DNA of 64,000 nucleotides from Anaerolineales bacterium (GCA_023382595.1 JAHDWB010000003.1:279570-343569); one strand, 5' to 3'. Positions 54,559 to 62,931 are shown, counted from the first letter of the stretch. Numbers and translations: made by a program. Notes: generated by a model not told the origin, from the letters alone.

Positions 54559-55959
54559 ATGAAGAGATTTTTTCAAACCATCGGAATCCTTGCCGGACTT
54601 GGAATCCTCACCGTACTCGCGATGTTCGCCCTCCTGCCATGGATGGATCGTTGGGGCACAACGGACGAAGAACTCGCCGCTTCTTTGACTGGTGATGAGT
54701 TGGTCCCAAACCCGCGCATTTCCTACACCCGAGCCGTGACCGTCAACGCCGCGCCCGAACAGATCTACCCGTGGATCGTCCAGCTCGGCGCGGACAAAGG
54801 CGGCATGTATAGTTACACCTGGCTCGAGTCGCTCATCCAGTGCCCGCAAACCAACGCGGACCGCATCCATGAAGAGTGGCAGGACTTGCACGTGGGCGAT
54901 AAAGTATTGATGTGCAAAAACGATATGCCGCCCGGCTATGAAGTGGCGAAGATCGAACCGAACCGCGCCATCGTCATGGGACATCAGACGGATGGCATTT
55001 GGAGCGACGTCTGGCAGTTCATCCTCGTTCCGCAAAATGACGGTACGACGCGCCTCATCCTGCGTTCGCGTGATGCAAAAGAAGGCTGGATGTGGGATGT
55101 GATCCGCCCCGGCGAGTTCGTCATGATGAGCCGCATGATGCTGGGCATCAAGGAACGGGCTGAGAGTATGGAAGTTTCTCAGCCTGCATCCAATGGAAAG
55201 ACCGTGAGCATGTCCGAATTCGGGCGGACCATCTCGCTCGTGTACGATCCAGCCCTGACGTCCAACGTGGGAACGGGAACCGTCCCCGCCGTGCCGATGA
55301 GCGATCAAGTCCTGTTCGCGGAGTCGCATCCCGCGTTCGCGCAGATCCGTTTTATGGGATTCCTGAACGGCTGGAAATACGACCTGCCCATCTACGCCGA
55401 GAACCGCGTTGCGCAGGTGATGGTCTTCCGCATTTCCGATTTCCCCGGCTACGGCGATGACAGTTCAAATGGATTTGTGAACCAGTCACAAGCCCTTGCA
55501 AATATCCTGCTAAACGGCGTGGGTACGGATCGTTGTGCGCAACCCTTGATGGATTACGTATCCGCGCTGCCTTTCCTGCCGTGGACGAATTCCAAACAAG
55601 CCTTCTGCGCCCAGCCCAAAGTGATCGAGTTTGCATCGGGCAAAGGCATCCGCTACCTGACCTATTACGCCCAGGACCCAAGCCCCGCGCTCGAAAACCA
55701 GATCTTTTATACCTTCCAAGGCATCACAGATGACGGGCAGTTTTATATCTCGGCGTTCTTCCCTATCCAAACGGGCGTTTTCCCCACAGAGCCACACGCT
55801 TGCCCACAATGCGGCGACCCGACCTACAATCCTTTTGAAGAATGGACAGCGACTCTCACCGAACAACTCAACCAACTGAATGTGCAAGCAGAGGACAGGT
55901 TCTCTCCCGCATTGAATGTTCTGGATGAATTGGTCCAGTCCATCCGCGTTTCGCAATAA
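54559..55959 (+). CDS. Membrane-anchored SRPBCC-like protein with C-terminal domain shared with the 61609-62505 lipoprotein
   Basis: Predicted 466 aa from ATG 54559. One N-terminal membrane segment (about 6-28). Residues about 55-190 look like a SRPBCC/START-type hydrophobic-pocket domain (NAAPEQIYPWIVQLGADKGG, YSYTWLESL, DLHVGDKVLM, LILRSRDAKEGWM). Residues about 260-465 form a second domain (LPIYAENRVAQVMVFRI, IRYLTYYAQDPSP, IFYTFQGITDDGQFYISAFF, PALNVLDELVQSIRV) that matches the lipoprotein gene at 61609-62505. Two CxxC-like pairs occur near residue 413 (HACPQCGD). Function unknown; a lipid-binding envelope role is possible. First gene of a six-gene operon. Confidence 0.75.
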   Translation: MKRFFQTIGILAGLGILTVLAMFALLPWMDRWGTTDEELAASLTGDELVPNPRISYTRAVTVNAAPEQIYPWIVQLGADKGGMYSYTWLESLIQCPQTNADRIHEEWQDLHVGDKVLMCKNDMPPGYEVAKIEPNRAIVMGHQTDGIWSDVWQFILVPQNDGTTRLILRSRDAKEGWMWDVIRPGEFVMMSRMMLGIKERAESMEVSQPASNGKTVSMSEFGRTISLVYDPALTSNVGTGTVPAVPMSDQVLFAESHPAFAQIRFMGFLNGWKYDLPIYAENRVAQVMVFRISDFPGYGDDSSNGFVNQSQALANILLNGVGTDRCAQPLMDYVSALPFLPWTNSKQAFCAQPKVIEFASGKGIRYLTYYAQDPSPALENQIFYTFQGITDDGQFYISAFFPIQTGVFPTEPHACPQCGDPTYNPFEEWTATLTEQLNQLNVQAEDRFSPALNVLDELVQSIRVSQ

Positions 55960-55993
55960 CTCTTCTCCCACGTTGACAAGGAAGGAGCATATG

Positions 55994-56842
55994 ATGTACA
56001 TACTCCAAATCTTCTGGAAAAATACCTGGCGCAGTCTTTTCGTTGCGTTAGGTTATGTTCTAGGCTTGATTCTGGCAGGCATGATCGGCGCAATGGCGGG
56101 CGCGCAGATGGCATCCAGCACACGCGACAGCGCTTCATTCACCTGGTTATTCGTCGCGAGTATTCTGCTGGGTGTGTTTTTGGGACCGCTGGCGGCGCGC
56201 CTCACGCTCACCCGCCTCCAGCATTTCATTCTCTGGGGAAGCCTGATCTTCTTCAACCTGGGTTCGGTTGCCATCGAAGGCGCGTACTTCGTGCCAGAAT
56301 TGGTTACGGTACCATTGCCCGTATTGTTTACCCAGCAACTGCTGGCTTCAATCGGTGCGGCGCTGGTTATTGTGTTGGTATTTGCGGCGGTGGGCAAACC
56401 TGCTTTCACGTGGGCTGACTCGTTCCGCACGCGCCCGTGGTATTCGTGGCTGTGGCAGTTCATCGTCAGTGCGATGAGTTATCTCGTGTTCTATTTCATC
56501 TTCGGCGCGCTGAATTATTCACTTGTTACGGGACCGTATTACGAATCCCACGCAGGCGGTTTGGCCGTCCCTGCCCCGATGGTTGTGCTTATGGCTGAAA
56601 GCATCCGAGCACCGTTGATCGTGCTGTCGATATTGTTCTATCTGCTCTCCGTGCGTGGAACGAAACGCCAATTGATGTTAAAGACAGGCTGGCTGTTGTT
56701 TGCCATCGGCGGCATCGTTCCGCTCGTGTTGCAGATCAGTTCCCTACCGCTGCCATTGCTTGCCGCCAGCGCGGTCGAGATCTTCCTGCAGAATTTCCTC
56801 ACAGGCGTCGTCGCGGCATGGCTGATGGGAATTGAGAAGTGA
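55994..56842 (+). CDS. Six-to-eight-segment membrane protein, function unknown
   Basis: Predicted 282 aa. ATG 55994 is 6 nt from GGAG and preferred over the ATG directly before it. Hydrophobic segments throughout (FVALGYVLGLILAGMIGAM, WLFVASILLGVFLGPLAARL, LLASIGAALVIVLVFAAVG, YLVFYFIFGALNYSLV, PLIVLSILFYLLSV, LLAASAVEIFLQNFLTGVVA). Five-segment scaffold with no metal or protease motif. Second in the operon; its stop overlaps the next gene's possible GTG start. Confidence 0.75.
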   Translation: MYILQIFWKNTWRSLFVALGYVLGLILAGMIGAMAGAQMASSTRDSASFTWLFVASILLGVFLGPLAARLTLTRLQHFILWGSLIFFNLGSVAIEGAYFVPELVTVPLPVLFTQQLLASIGAALVIVLVFAAVGKPAFTWADSFRTRPWYSWLWQFIVSAMSYLVFYFIFGALNYSLVTGPYYESHAGGLAVPAPMVVLMAESIRAPLIVLSILFYLLSVRGTKRQLMLKTGWLLFAIGGIVPLVLQISSLPLPLLAASAVEIFLQNFLTGVVAAWLMGIEK

Positions 56843-56847
56843 ATACG

Positions 56848-58320
56848 ATGCGAAAATTCATGTGTATCGCTTTGGGGCTAATTTTGCTGTCAGCGTGGAT
56901 AACACCTGTTGAGGCAGAGACAGTTTCCTCGGTCGGGTTTGACGCGGAGGCTCTCAATGCGTACATTTCTGGTCAAATGTCAAAGCATGGGATTCGAGGA
57001 ATCTCCCTCGCCGTGACATCCAAAACAGAGATCGTCTATCTCAAAGGTTACGGCACCGCGGGCGGAGGGCGCGCGATGACGCCGCAGACGCCGATGTATA
57101 TCGGGTCGCAGAGCAAGTCGTTCACGGGGCTGGCGATCGCGCAATTGATCGAGCAGGGGCTGGTGAGTCAGAGCGACCCCGTGCAAAAACATATCCCGTG
57201 GTTCCGGGTGGCGGACGAGACGGCTTCGGCGAAGATCACGGTGGGACATTTGCTGCACCACACCAGCGGACTCTCCGAAGCGGGGTTTACGGTTGTTTTA
57301 CCCGAAGATGCAACCAACGAAAAAGCCGTGCGCGCGCTAGCATCCGCAAAATTGACCGAACCCATCGGGGCGAAGTTCCAATACTTCAACATGGGCTATG
57401 CGGTACTGGCGATGATCGTGCAAAACGTCAGTGGAATGACGTATGAAGATTACATTCAGAAAAACATCTTCGACCCGCTCGAAATGACGCGCACCTATAC
57501 TGATCCCGAACTCGCTCGCGAGAATGGACTTTCGCAAGGCTACAGCCGCTTCTTTGGTTTTACCGTGCCGCAAAGACAACCGCATCGCGTGTACGAGGTC
57601 GGCGCGGGATATATCATTTCGACTGCCGAAGACATGGCGCATTATGCGATGGCGATGGACAACGCGGGATTCTATAAGGGCAATCAGTTGTTGACAGTGC
57701 GTGGCATGGACATGCTCTTCAATCCCGTGCAAGGCTACGGCATGGGCTGGTTCGTTGAGCAGGGACACATCTTCCACGGCGGCGCGAACGAGACCTTCAA
57801 GACGTATGTGGATATTTATCCGCTGAAAGATATGAGCATTGTGCTGCTCATCAATCAGGGATACATGCTCGACCATTACATTTCGGCTCCGCAGATCTTT
57901 GAAGGTGTCGAAGCCATCGTGCTGGGACGCGTCCCGCCGTCGGTGTCACAAGGCTGGTCGGTGAAGCATATCGGCTGGGCGCTGCTGGCGCTCGTGCTGG
58001 CGTTGAGCGCTTTGCACATCCGCAACTTCCTGTCCCTGCGCGGCTGGAGGGAACGCGCCCGGGACTGGTCAACGGGGAAAAAGGTCTGGGATACCGCCAT
58101 TAGTTTTTTGATACCGACTATTATTCTCCTCATTGTATTCAGCCAACTCAAAGCCTTCTATGGCTATCGCTTCAACCTGACCTATCAATTGGTCATGATG
58201 TCCCGCACATTGACCGACATCACGATCCTGATGATCGTCGGCTCGGTACCTGATTACGTGCAGGGATTTGTCAAGCTGTTCTGGTTGGTGGGCGGGAAGA
58301 CTCGTCCAGGCAGGGAATGA
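56848..58320 (+). CDS. Serine beta-lactamase-fold hydrolase (class C-like), membrane-anchored
   Basis: Predicted 490 aa from ATG 56848; a GTG at 56839 overlapping the previous stop is also possible. Signal peptide about 1-24. Active-site SxxK is S87-Q-S-K90 (GSQSKSFTG), YxN is Y179-F-N181, and HGGANE supplies the third motif (about 310). The C-terminal 130 residues add three or four membrane segments (WALLALVLALSALHI, FLIPTIILLIVFSQL). Family members are DD-peptidases, esterases or beta-lactamases acting outside the cell. In this operon a peptidoglycan- or lipid-related task is plausible. Confidence 0.9.
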   Translation: MRKFMCIALGLILLSAWITPVEAETVSSVGFDAEALNAYISGQMSKHGIRGISLAVTSKTEIVYLKGYGTAGGGRAMTPQTPMYIGSQSKSFTGLAIAQLIEQGLVSQSDPVQKHIPWFRVADETASAKITVGHLLHHTSGLSEAGFTVVLPEDATNEKAVRALASAKLTEPIGAKFQYFNMGYAVLAMIVQNVSGMTYEDYIQKNIFDPLEMTRTYTDPELARENGLSQGYSRFFGFTVPQRQPHRVYEVGAGYIISTAEDMAHYAMAMDNAGFYKGNQLLTVRGMDMLFNPVQGYGMGWFVEQGHIFHGGANETFKTYVDIYPLKDMSIVLLINQGYMLDHYISAPQIFEGVEAIVLGRVPPSVSQGWSVKHIGWALLALVLALSALHIRNFLSLRGWRERARDWSTGKKVWDTAISFLIPTIILLIVFSQLKAFYGYRFNLTYQLVMMSRTLTDITILMIVGSVPDYVQGFVKLFWLVGGKTRPGRE

Positions 58321-58334
58321 AAGGAAATCACCTC

Positions 58335-59102
58335 ATGAATGCACCGCGCGCAGTAGCGAAACAATCCTACAGCAAACCATCCATTGTTCAACTCGCGCCT
58401 GTATGGATGGTGCTTGTGCGTCCCGCGCTTGCGCTGATCATGCAGGGCATTATCGTCCTGCTGTTCAGTCAATTGCAAATCCAATCACCGACCGTTGCTG
58501 TCAGAAACTGGTGGACGGTGTACGGGACATTGATCGACATCGTTTGTCTAGCATTGATTTTCTGGTTGACACGAACCGAGGGCATCAACCTTTTCAGTTT
58601 GATTTCCTTCGATAAAAGCAGACTCAAAAAAGACATCCCGCTGGGAATTGGTATCTTCATCGTTGTGTTTCCGCTCGCAGTCTTTGGCGGAAGCCTGTTG
58701 GCGGGTATCCTGGCATACGGAACATTTCAGCCAACCTTACCGGAAGGCGCGTTTATTCGATCCCTGCCGTTGTGGGCGGTTCTGTACAGCCGCATCCTCT
58801 GGTGGATCATCTGGTCATTCACCGAAGAACTGACCTTTCAGGGTTATGCGCTGCCGCGTTTGCAGGCGCTCACCAAACACAAATGGCTGGCAATGGCTTG
58901 GGTGACATTCGGCTGGTCATTGCAACACAGCTTCCTGCCTTTTATCAACTTCCAACATGCCCTGTTCCTGTTCATCATGTTCGTGCCGTTGACATTGGCG
59001 CTGCAGCTGATCTACCTGCGGCTTGGCAGGCTCGTGCCGGTGATCGTTGCCCATTGGCTCATGGATTTGTCATCCGTTCTATTCATGCTCCAGGTCGTGT
59101 AA
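58335..59102 (+). CDS. CPBP-family intramembrane metalloprotease
   Basis: Predicted 255 aa from ATG 58335 (AAGGA upstream); an ATG at 58317 overlaps the previous stop. Eight hydrophobic segments. Motif 1 FTEELTFQGYALPRL has the paired Glu164-Glu165; motif 2 SLQHSFLP has His198; motif 3 VIVAHWLMD has His240. These are the CAAX-protease/bacteriocin-processing residues. The family includes bacteriocin self-immunity and prenyl-protein proteases. Fourth gene of the operon. Confidence 0.9.
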   Translation: MNAPRAVAKQSYSKPSIVQLAPVWMVLVRPALALIMQGIIVLLFSQLQIQSPTVAVRNWWTVYGTLIDIVCLALIFWLTRTEGINLFSLISFDKSRLKKDIPLGIGIFIVVFPLAVFGGSLLAGILAYGTFQPTLPEGAFIRSLPLWAVLYSRILWWIIWSFTEELTFQGYALPRLQALTKHKWLAMAWVTFGWSLQHSFLPFINFQHALFLFIMFVPLTLALQLIYLRLGRLVPVIVAHWLMDLSSVLFMLQVV

Positions 59103-59110
59103 GGAGAAAA

Positions 59111-60109
59111 ATGAATCACAAATCACCCATCGTCTTTTTGATACTCATCGCCTTGACCTTTTTCGTCGCGCTATTCGTCTTCTTCACCTACACCTTCCTC
59201 CACGAAGGTGGACACGCTCTGACGGGCGTGATCTTCGGTCAATCGTTGACCGAGTTCGATGTCAGTTTTTGGGATTTCAGTGCACATGTCGGTTTGACTG
59301 GCGGCGCGTTGACCGAGACTCAGCGTGCAGTCCAGGCGGTGGCAGGAGCGGGTCTACCGCTCATCGTCTGGGCGGTCTTCATCAGCCTCGTCCCGCGTAA
59401 ATCCAATTTTTCTCTTGAAGTTTTGAAATTGCTCTCCTCGATGGCGGTCGTCAACACCCTGCTTGCGTGGATCGTCCTCCCGATCCTGTTCTTCCTCCAA
59501 AAAGCCCCGTCCGATGACGTGACCAACTTTCTGCGATACAGCCAGATGCCACCTCTGCTTCTGACTTTTATTGCATTCGTCCTGTATGTTGGCGGCTGGA
59601 TATTATTCCTCTCGAAAATAAACGGACTGCGAAACCAACTCCTCCTGTTTCGCATCACAGACCACGGACAACTCGCCGCCGGAGTGCAAAAGACGATCCT
59701 GACAATGGCAAGCCTCATGATACTCTGTGTCGTTACCGCTCTCGCACTGAACGGTTTTTCTGGAGACAGCCCCTTAAGTAAGTTCTCCCCGCCGCAAGGG
59801 TTTGATCTAATCGCTCAACTTGACCTTTCAAAACAAGCCTATCCGTCCGTGACACTGACACAATTCACGCTGGACGAGCCAACCTGGGTTGGAGTCTTCG
59901 TCATTGTCCGCGAGATCAATACCACCTATTTTGATATCACCGTCACAGGCGCAGACGGTTATAGTTCAGTGGTTGTACATGGTGAAGGCTACAACGCTTT
60001 TCAGGATGGCGGCTTATGGGAGGAGAACCTTCCCGCAGGCACTTATCAAGTGGTGCTCACCTCCCACCAAAGCCCAGGTGCCATATCTGTCTACCTCAAA
60101 ATCGAATAA
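59111..60109 (+). CDS. Membrane protein with HEGGH (M50-like metalloprotease) motif
   Basis: Predicted 332 aa; AAGGAG precedes the ATG. N-terminal segment about 8-30 runs into FLHEGGHALTGV, a perfect HExxH with ligands His31, Glu32 and His35, as in M50 site-2-type proteases. Four or five more membrane segments to about 215, then a soluble beta-rich C-terminal domain (about 240-332: YPSVTLTQFTLDEPTWVGVF, FDITVTGADGYSSVVVHGEG, LPAGTYQVVLTSHQSP) that looks extracytoplasmic. The second metal-ligand motif of M50 (NPDG) is not evident, so activity is uncertain. Confidence 0.78.
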   Translation: MNHKSPIVFLILIALTFFVALFVFFTYTFLHEGGHALTGVIFGQSLTEFDVSFWDFSAHVGLTGGALTETQRAVQAVAGAGLPLIVWAVFISLVPRKSNFSLEVLKLLSSMAVVNTLLAWIVLPILFFLQKAPSDDVTNFLRYSQMPPLLLTFIAFVLYVGGWILFLSKINGLRNQLLLFRITDHGQLAAGVQKTILTMASLMILCVVTALALNGFSGDSPLSKFSPPQGFDLIAQLDLSKQAYPSVTLTQFTLDEPTWVGVFVIVREINTTYFDITVTGADGYSSVVVHGEGYNAFQDGGLWEENLPAGTYQVVLTSHQSPGAISVYLKIE

Positions 60110-60126
60110 GATCAAAAGGATGAATC

Positions 60127-60885
60127 ATGCAAACCACCGCCCAATCCAATTCCGTGCCCGTTACAGATTCAAAGTCACTCTCCCGTCCGTGGCTGATGCT
60201 CATCTCGCGCTCAGTATTATTCCTCCTCTTTCAAATCCTCATTACGGTGATCTTCATCGCAAGTGGAGCAACCATTGCGCAGGCATGGGACGAATCCGCG
60301 CGCTGGTGGACGTTCATGGCGTTCCTCGCCAACTTCGCCTCCATTTACCTGCTTGTGCACCTGTACAACGCAGAAGGCAAACGTTTCCTCGACCTCTTCA
60401 AGTTCTCTCGCGAAACATGGAAGAAAGATTTACTTTGGTTCATCTTTCTCAGCCTCATCGCCATGCCCCTCGTCGCCGCGCCGCGCGAGCCGCTTGCCAA
60501 AGCGCTTTTCGGTGACGTGAATATCGCAAACAACCTGTTGTTCCGTCCGCTGCCAACCTGGGCGTTCATGCTGAGTTTTCTCTTCCCGCTCACCATCGCC
60601 TTCGCCGAACTCCCGACCTACTTCGCATACGGCATGCCGCGCCTCAGCGGACAGATCAACGGCTGGCTCGCCTGGCTCATCTCTTCCTTCTTCCTCGCCG
60701 CGCAACACATGTTCCTGCCTACTATACTGAACGGCGGTTATTTCCTCTGGCGCTTCGGGATGTTCCTGCCCTTCGCCCTCTTCACTGGACTTGCCCTAAA
60801 ATTCCGTCCCGCACTATTGCCCTATTTCGTGATCGTCCACGCGCTGTTGGATGTGACAACCGTACTGGTTTACTTGATGATATAA
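60127..60885 (+). CDS. CPBP-like membrane protein with degenerate active site
   Basis: Predicted 252 aa, seven or eight hydrophobic segments. Aligns with the CPBP protease two genes upstream: FAELPTYFAYGMPRL versus FTEELTFQGYALPRL, AAQHMFLP versus SLQHSFLP, and VHALLD versus AHWLMD. The second Glu of the EE pair is Leu (Glu161-Leu162), while His194 and the last His are kept. It may be an inactive paralogue acting as a partner or regulator. Last gene of the operon; AAAAGGATG upstream. Confidence 0.8.
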   Translation: MQTTAQSNSVPVTDSKSLSRPWLMLISRSVLFLLFQILITVIFIASGATIAQAWDESARWWTFMAFLANFASIYLLVHLYNAEGKRFLDLFKFSRETWKKDLLWFIFLSLIAMPLVAAPREPLAKALFGDVNIANNLLFRPLPTWAFMLSFLFPLTIAFAELPTYFAYGMPRLSGQINGWLAWLISSFFLAAQHMFLPTILNGGYFLWRFGMFLPFALFTGLALKFRPALLPYFVIVHALLDVTTVLVYLMI

Positions 60886-60930
60886 ACCCGCTTCCCCCAT
60901 AACCGGCAATTGATTCCTGTTTAACGAACA

Positions 60931-60973
60931 GTCGGTCACGCTTGATACCCCTTCGCGGCACTTAGCGTGACCG
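60931..60973. repeat. GTAGGTCACG-family repeat, divergent copy
   Basis: AGTCGGTCACGC (from 60930) and GCGTGACCGACT (to about 60976) are inverted arms around a GATACCCCTTCGCGGCACTTA centre. Same core as the copy at 19194-19260. It lies between convergent genes and overlaps the end of the HD gene side. Confidence 0.6.
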
Positions 60974-60978
60974 ACTCT

Positions 60979-61560
60979 CTACAACACCCCAAAACTTTCC
61001 TCCACCAACCACCCCAGACAGACCTCCATCCGTTCCAAACGGACTCTGGCGATCTGTTGCGCGCGCGGCAACGTGAAGCGATTCTGAATGCCATTGCGGC
61101 GCGACAAGACACGCTTGTAGCAGGTCTCCACATTCTTCGGTCCCCAACTGAACTCGCGCGCCATGCCGATTATGCCGAGCAGTTCGAGCATGTCGGCTTC
61201 GCGTAAGAGCAGAGCCTCATTCGAGCCTGTCGAGCGCGGGTCGCGGTAGTCGTGCAGTTCGATGGTTTCGAGCAGGATGTCTTTTTGAGCCGCTGTCAGC
61301 GGCAGATAAGGCAGGATTTCAGATTCAACCACCTGCCGCGAACGAAGCGCATGCTCGATATCCTTTTGATAGTGGATGGGAAATGCGCCCCAATCGTGCA
61401 GGTATGCCGCCAGTTCCATGATGTGCGCATCATGGGGCAGGTCGGCGCCGATGTGCTCGACGAGTTCGATCAGGCGTTTGGCGTGGGCAAGCGCCCAGCC
61501 TTCGCCAGCCTCCGCCGTCATTCGAATGATGTCAGCGATGCTGAGTTGGGATGTCATCAT
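60979..61560 (-). CDS. HD-domain hydrolase-like protein
   Basis: Predicted 193 aa from ATG 61560 (AAGGA 9 nt upstream); ATG 61569 and 61557 are alternatives. HD-superfamily pattern: H in LAHAKRLIELVEHI (about 25-38), the HD pair in LAAYLHDWGAFPIHY (about 51-65) and later His/Asp (TIELHDYRD, LREADMLELLG). Small HD proteins are phosphohydrolases of nucleotides or signalling compounds. The substrate is unknown. Convergent to the peptidase operon. Confidence 0.88.
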   Translation of the reverse strand: MMTSQLSIADIIRMTAEAGEGWALAHAKRLIELVEHIGADLPHDAHIMELAAYLHDWGAFPIHYQKDIEHALRSRQVVESEILPYLPLTAAQKDILLETIELHDYRDPRSTGSNEALLLREADMLELLGIIGMAREFSWGPKNVETCYKRVLSRRNGIQNRFTLPRAQQIARVRLERMEVCLGWLVEESFGVL

Positions 61561-61608
61561 TTTAACCATCCTTTTTGAAATGGTTATCAGTCAACATGCA
61601 AGTGTATT

Positions 61609-62505
61609 TTACGGCGCGACGAACATAGATTGGATCAGCGCGTCCAGTTGGTTGAGGGCGGGGGTGAAGGCTTCGGGCGGCGCGGCATTCAACAGGTCCG
61701 TAACGGAGGCGTAGTAACCCTGCCAATCGGCGTCGGGATCGTTAATATCGGGAAGCGCAATCCCTCCAGCGGGGATGACCGCTCCGGGATCGCTGGTCTC
61801 TGCCAACACGGGGACCGTGATCGGCAGAATGGCGATGATGTAGGTTTCGCCGTCGTTGCTGAAGCCTTGAAAGTGATAGACCAGTTCATGGTTGTTGACC
61901 GGCGCGAAATACTGGGCATATTCGGTCAGGAAGCGCACGCCGCTCCCGTTCTGGAAGGAGATGGTCTGAATGTCCGAGGCAAAGACCCGCGCGGCGTTGA
62001 AGAACGGCACGCTTGGGAGCTGATCGGGCGCAAGCGGCACGACGCCGCTGATCAGGTTGCGCAGACGATGTATGCTTTCGAAAGCACCGGGGGAGAGAAG
62101 CGCATACTCAGTGGCGGGATAGACGTAGATGCGCGGCTGGTGGAATTTGCCCTGCAGGATGTAATAATCACCCAGCGAGACCTCCAAATGCCCCGGGGTC
62201 TTGCCCCATACGGGCACATCGTCACCGGTGGCGGGCGGAATGTCACTGCCGCTGGCGCCGTCGGCAACGCCCGCCGGTATCTCGAGCGTCAAGCGTCCGA
62301 AGGTCACCAAGGTGCTTGGCACAGGTGTTCTGGGAATCGCCTGAGTCAATGAGATGAAGACCTCGGGCGTGGTGGTGGGCGGCTCGACCAGCACGGGCGT
62401 TTCCGCAGCGGTGGGAACGTCATTCGCAGGGGCAAGGTTCACCGGAATATCACATGCCAGGGTTACGAGAATAAGCATGGACAGGAACAGGAAGATTCTT
62501 TTCAT
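61609..62505 (-). CDS. Lipoprotein sharing a domain with the 54559-55959 product
   Basis: Predicted 298 aa from ATG 62505 (AAAGGA upstream). Signal peptide with lipobox TLAC (Cys about 18), then a Pro/Thr-rich linker. The C-terminal part (about 95-298) matches the second domain of the 54559-55959 protein: FFNAARVFASDIQTISFQNG, VRFLTEYAQYFAPVNNHELV, YHFQGFSNDGETYIIAILPI and PALNQLDALIQSM align with RYLTYYAQ, YTFQGITDDGQFYISAFFPI and PALNVLDELVQSI. Function unknown. Preceded by the same promoter module as that gene. Confidence 0.75.
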   Translation of the reverse strand: MKRIFLFLSMLILVTLACDIPVNLAPANDVPTAAETPVLVEPPTTTPEVFISLTQAIPRTPVPSTLVTFGRLTLEIPAGVADGASGSDIPPATGDDVPVWGKTPGHLEVSLGDYYILQGKFHQPRIYVYPATEYALLSPGAFESIHRLRNLISGVVPLAPDQLPSVPFFNAARVFASDIQTISFQNGSGVRFLTEYAQYFAPVNNHELVYHFQGFSNDGETYIIAILPITVPVLAETSDPGAVIPAGGIALPDINDPDADWQGYYASVTDLLNAAPPEAFTPALNQLDALIQSMFVAP

Positions 62506-62527
62506 TGTTGAATATCCTTTCGCATAT

Positions 62528-62594
62528 ATCATAGTCACTGGGAATAAAAAACTCCCCCGCCGCTGGGGGAGTTTTCGACTATCCGGATGGATAG
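62528..62594 (-). promoter_or_regulatory. Candidate regulated promoter 4 (CTRTCC-N4-GGAYAG type), lipoprotein gene
   Basis: On the minus strand CTATCC-ATCC-GGATAG (62594-62579), 45 nt later TATGAT (62533-62528), with an intrinsic hairpin between them ending 12 nt before the -10. This duplicates the architecture at 54471-54537. No -35 match. Confidence 0.72.
62546..62572 (-). terminator. Hairpin embedded in promoter 4
   Basis: ACTCCCCC/GGGGGAGT arms (62551-62558 and 62565-62572); on the minus strand six T follow (62551-62546). Same arms and loop size as at 54493-54519. Confidence 0.85.
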
Positions 62595-62616
62595 GCTATT
62601 AAAACCATTGCATCTC

Positions 62617-62858
62617 CTACCATATTTCGCTCCACGGTCGGCGCAACTCGCGGCAGACGCATAATCCTGTGTAATAGTGATGCATCGTCTCTTCGTTCAT
62701 CACGTTATACACAAACAAGCCTGACTCGATGACCCACATGCTAATCCATTTCGCGAGCCTGCCGAGATATAAACTATGTATACATCCTCAGGTTTGAACA
62801 GTTGCTCATAAACAAGGGATGTGAAGGAAGTCGCCGCGTTCTCTGGGGCAGTGTCGGT
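62617..62858 (-). pseudogene. Possible decayed gene, one frameshift
   Basis: On the minus strand a frame opening after a stop at 62861-62859 reads NAATSFTSLVYEQLFKPEDV and then YIVYIS. Near 62770 protein-like sequence continues in another frame (LAKWISMWVIESGLFVYNVM, then MHHYYTGLCVCRELRRPWSE) to the TAG at 62619-62617. No start codon or family is certain. The remaining gap to 63038 shows only AT-rich inverted sequence (GGGAGTGATAA at about 62900 and TTATCACTCCC at about 62920). Confidence 0.4.
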
Positions 62859-62898
62859 TTACCGTTTTCCTTGTTATAATTTGAGGGCAATTATTGCG

Positions 62899-62931
62899 GG
62901 AGTGATAATTGAATTACATTTATCACTCCCA
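62899..62931. promoter_or_regulatory. Inverted repeat upstream of the OmpR-type regulator
   Basis: GGGAGTGATAA (about 62899-62909) and TTATCACTCCC (about 62920-62930) are perfect complements, about 110 nt before the regulator gene. Candidate operator or attenuating hairpin. Confidence 0.5.

Noticed and set aside
54433..55329. 298-codon open frame antisense to the SRPBCC-like gene
   Set aside because: Crosses the terminator and promoter 3 and has no family features.
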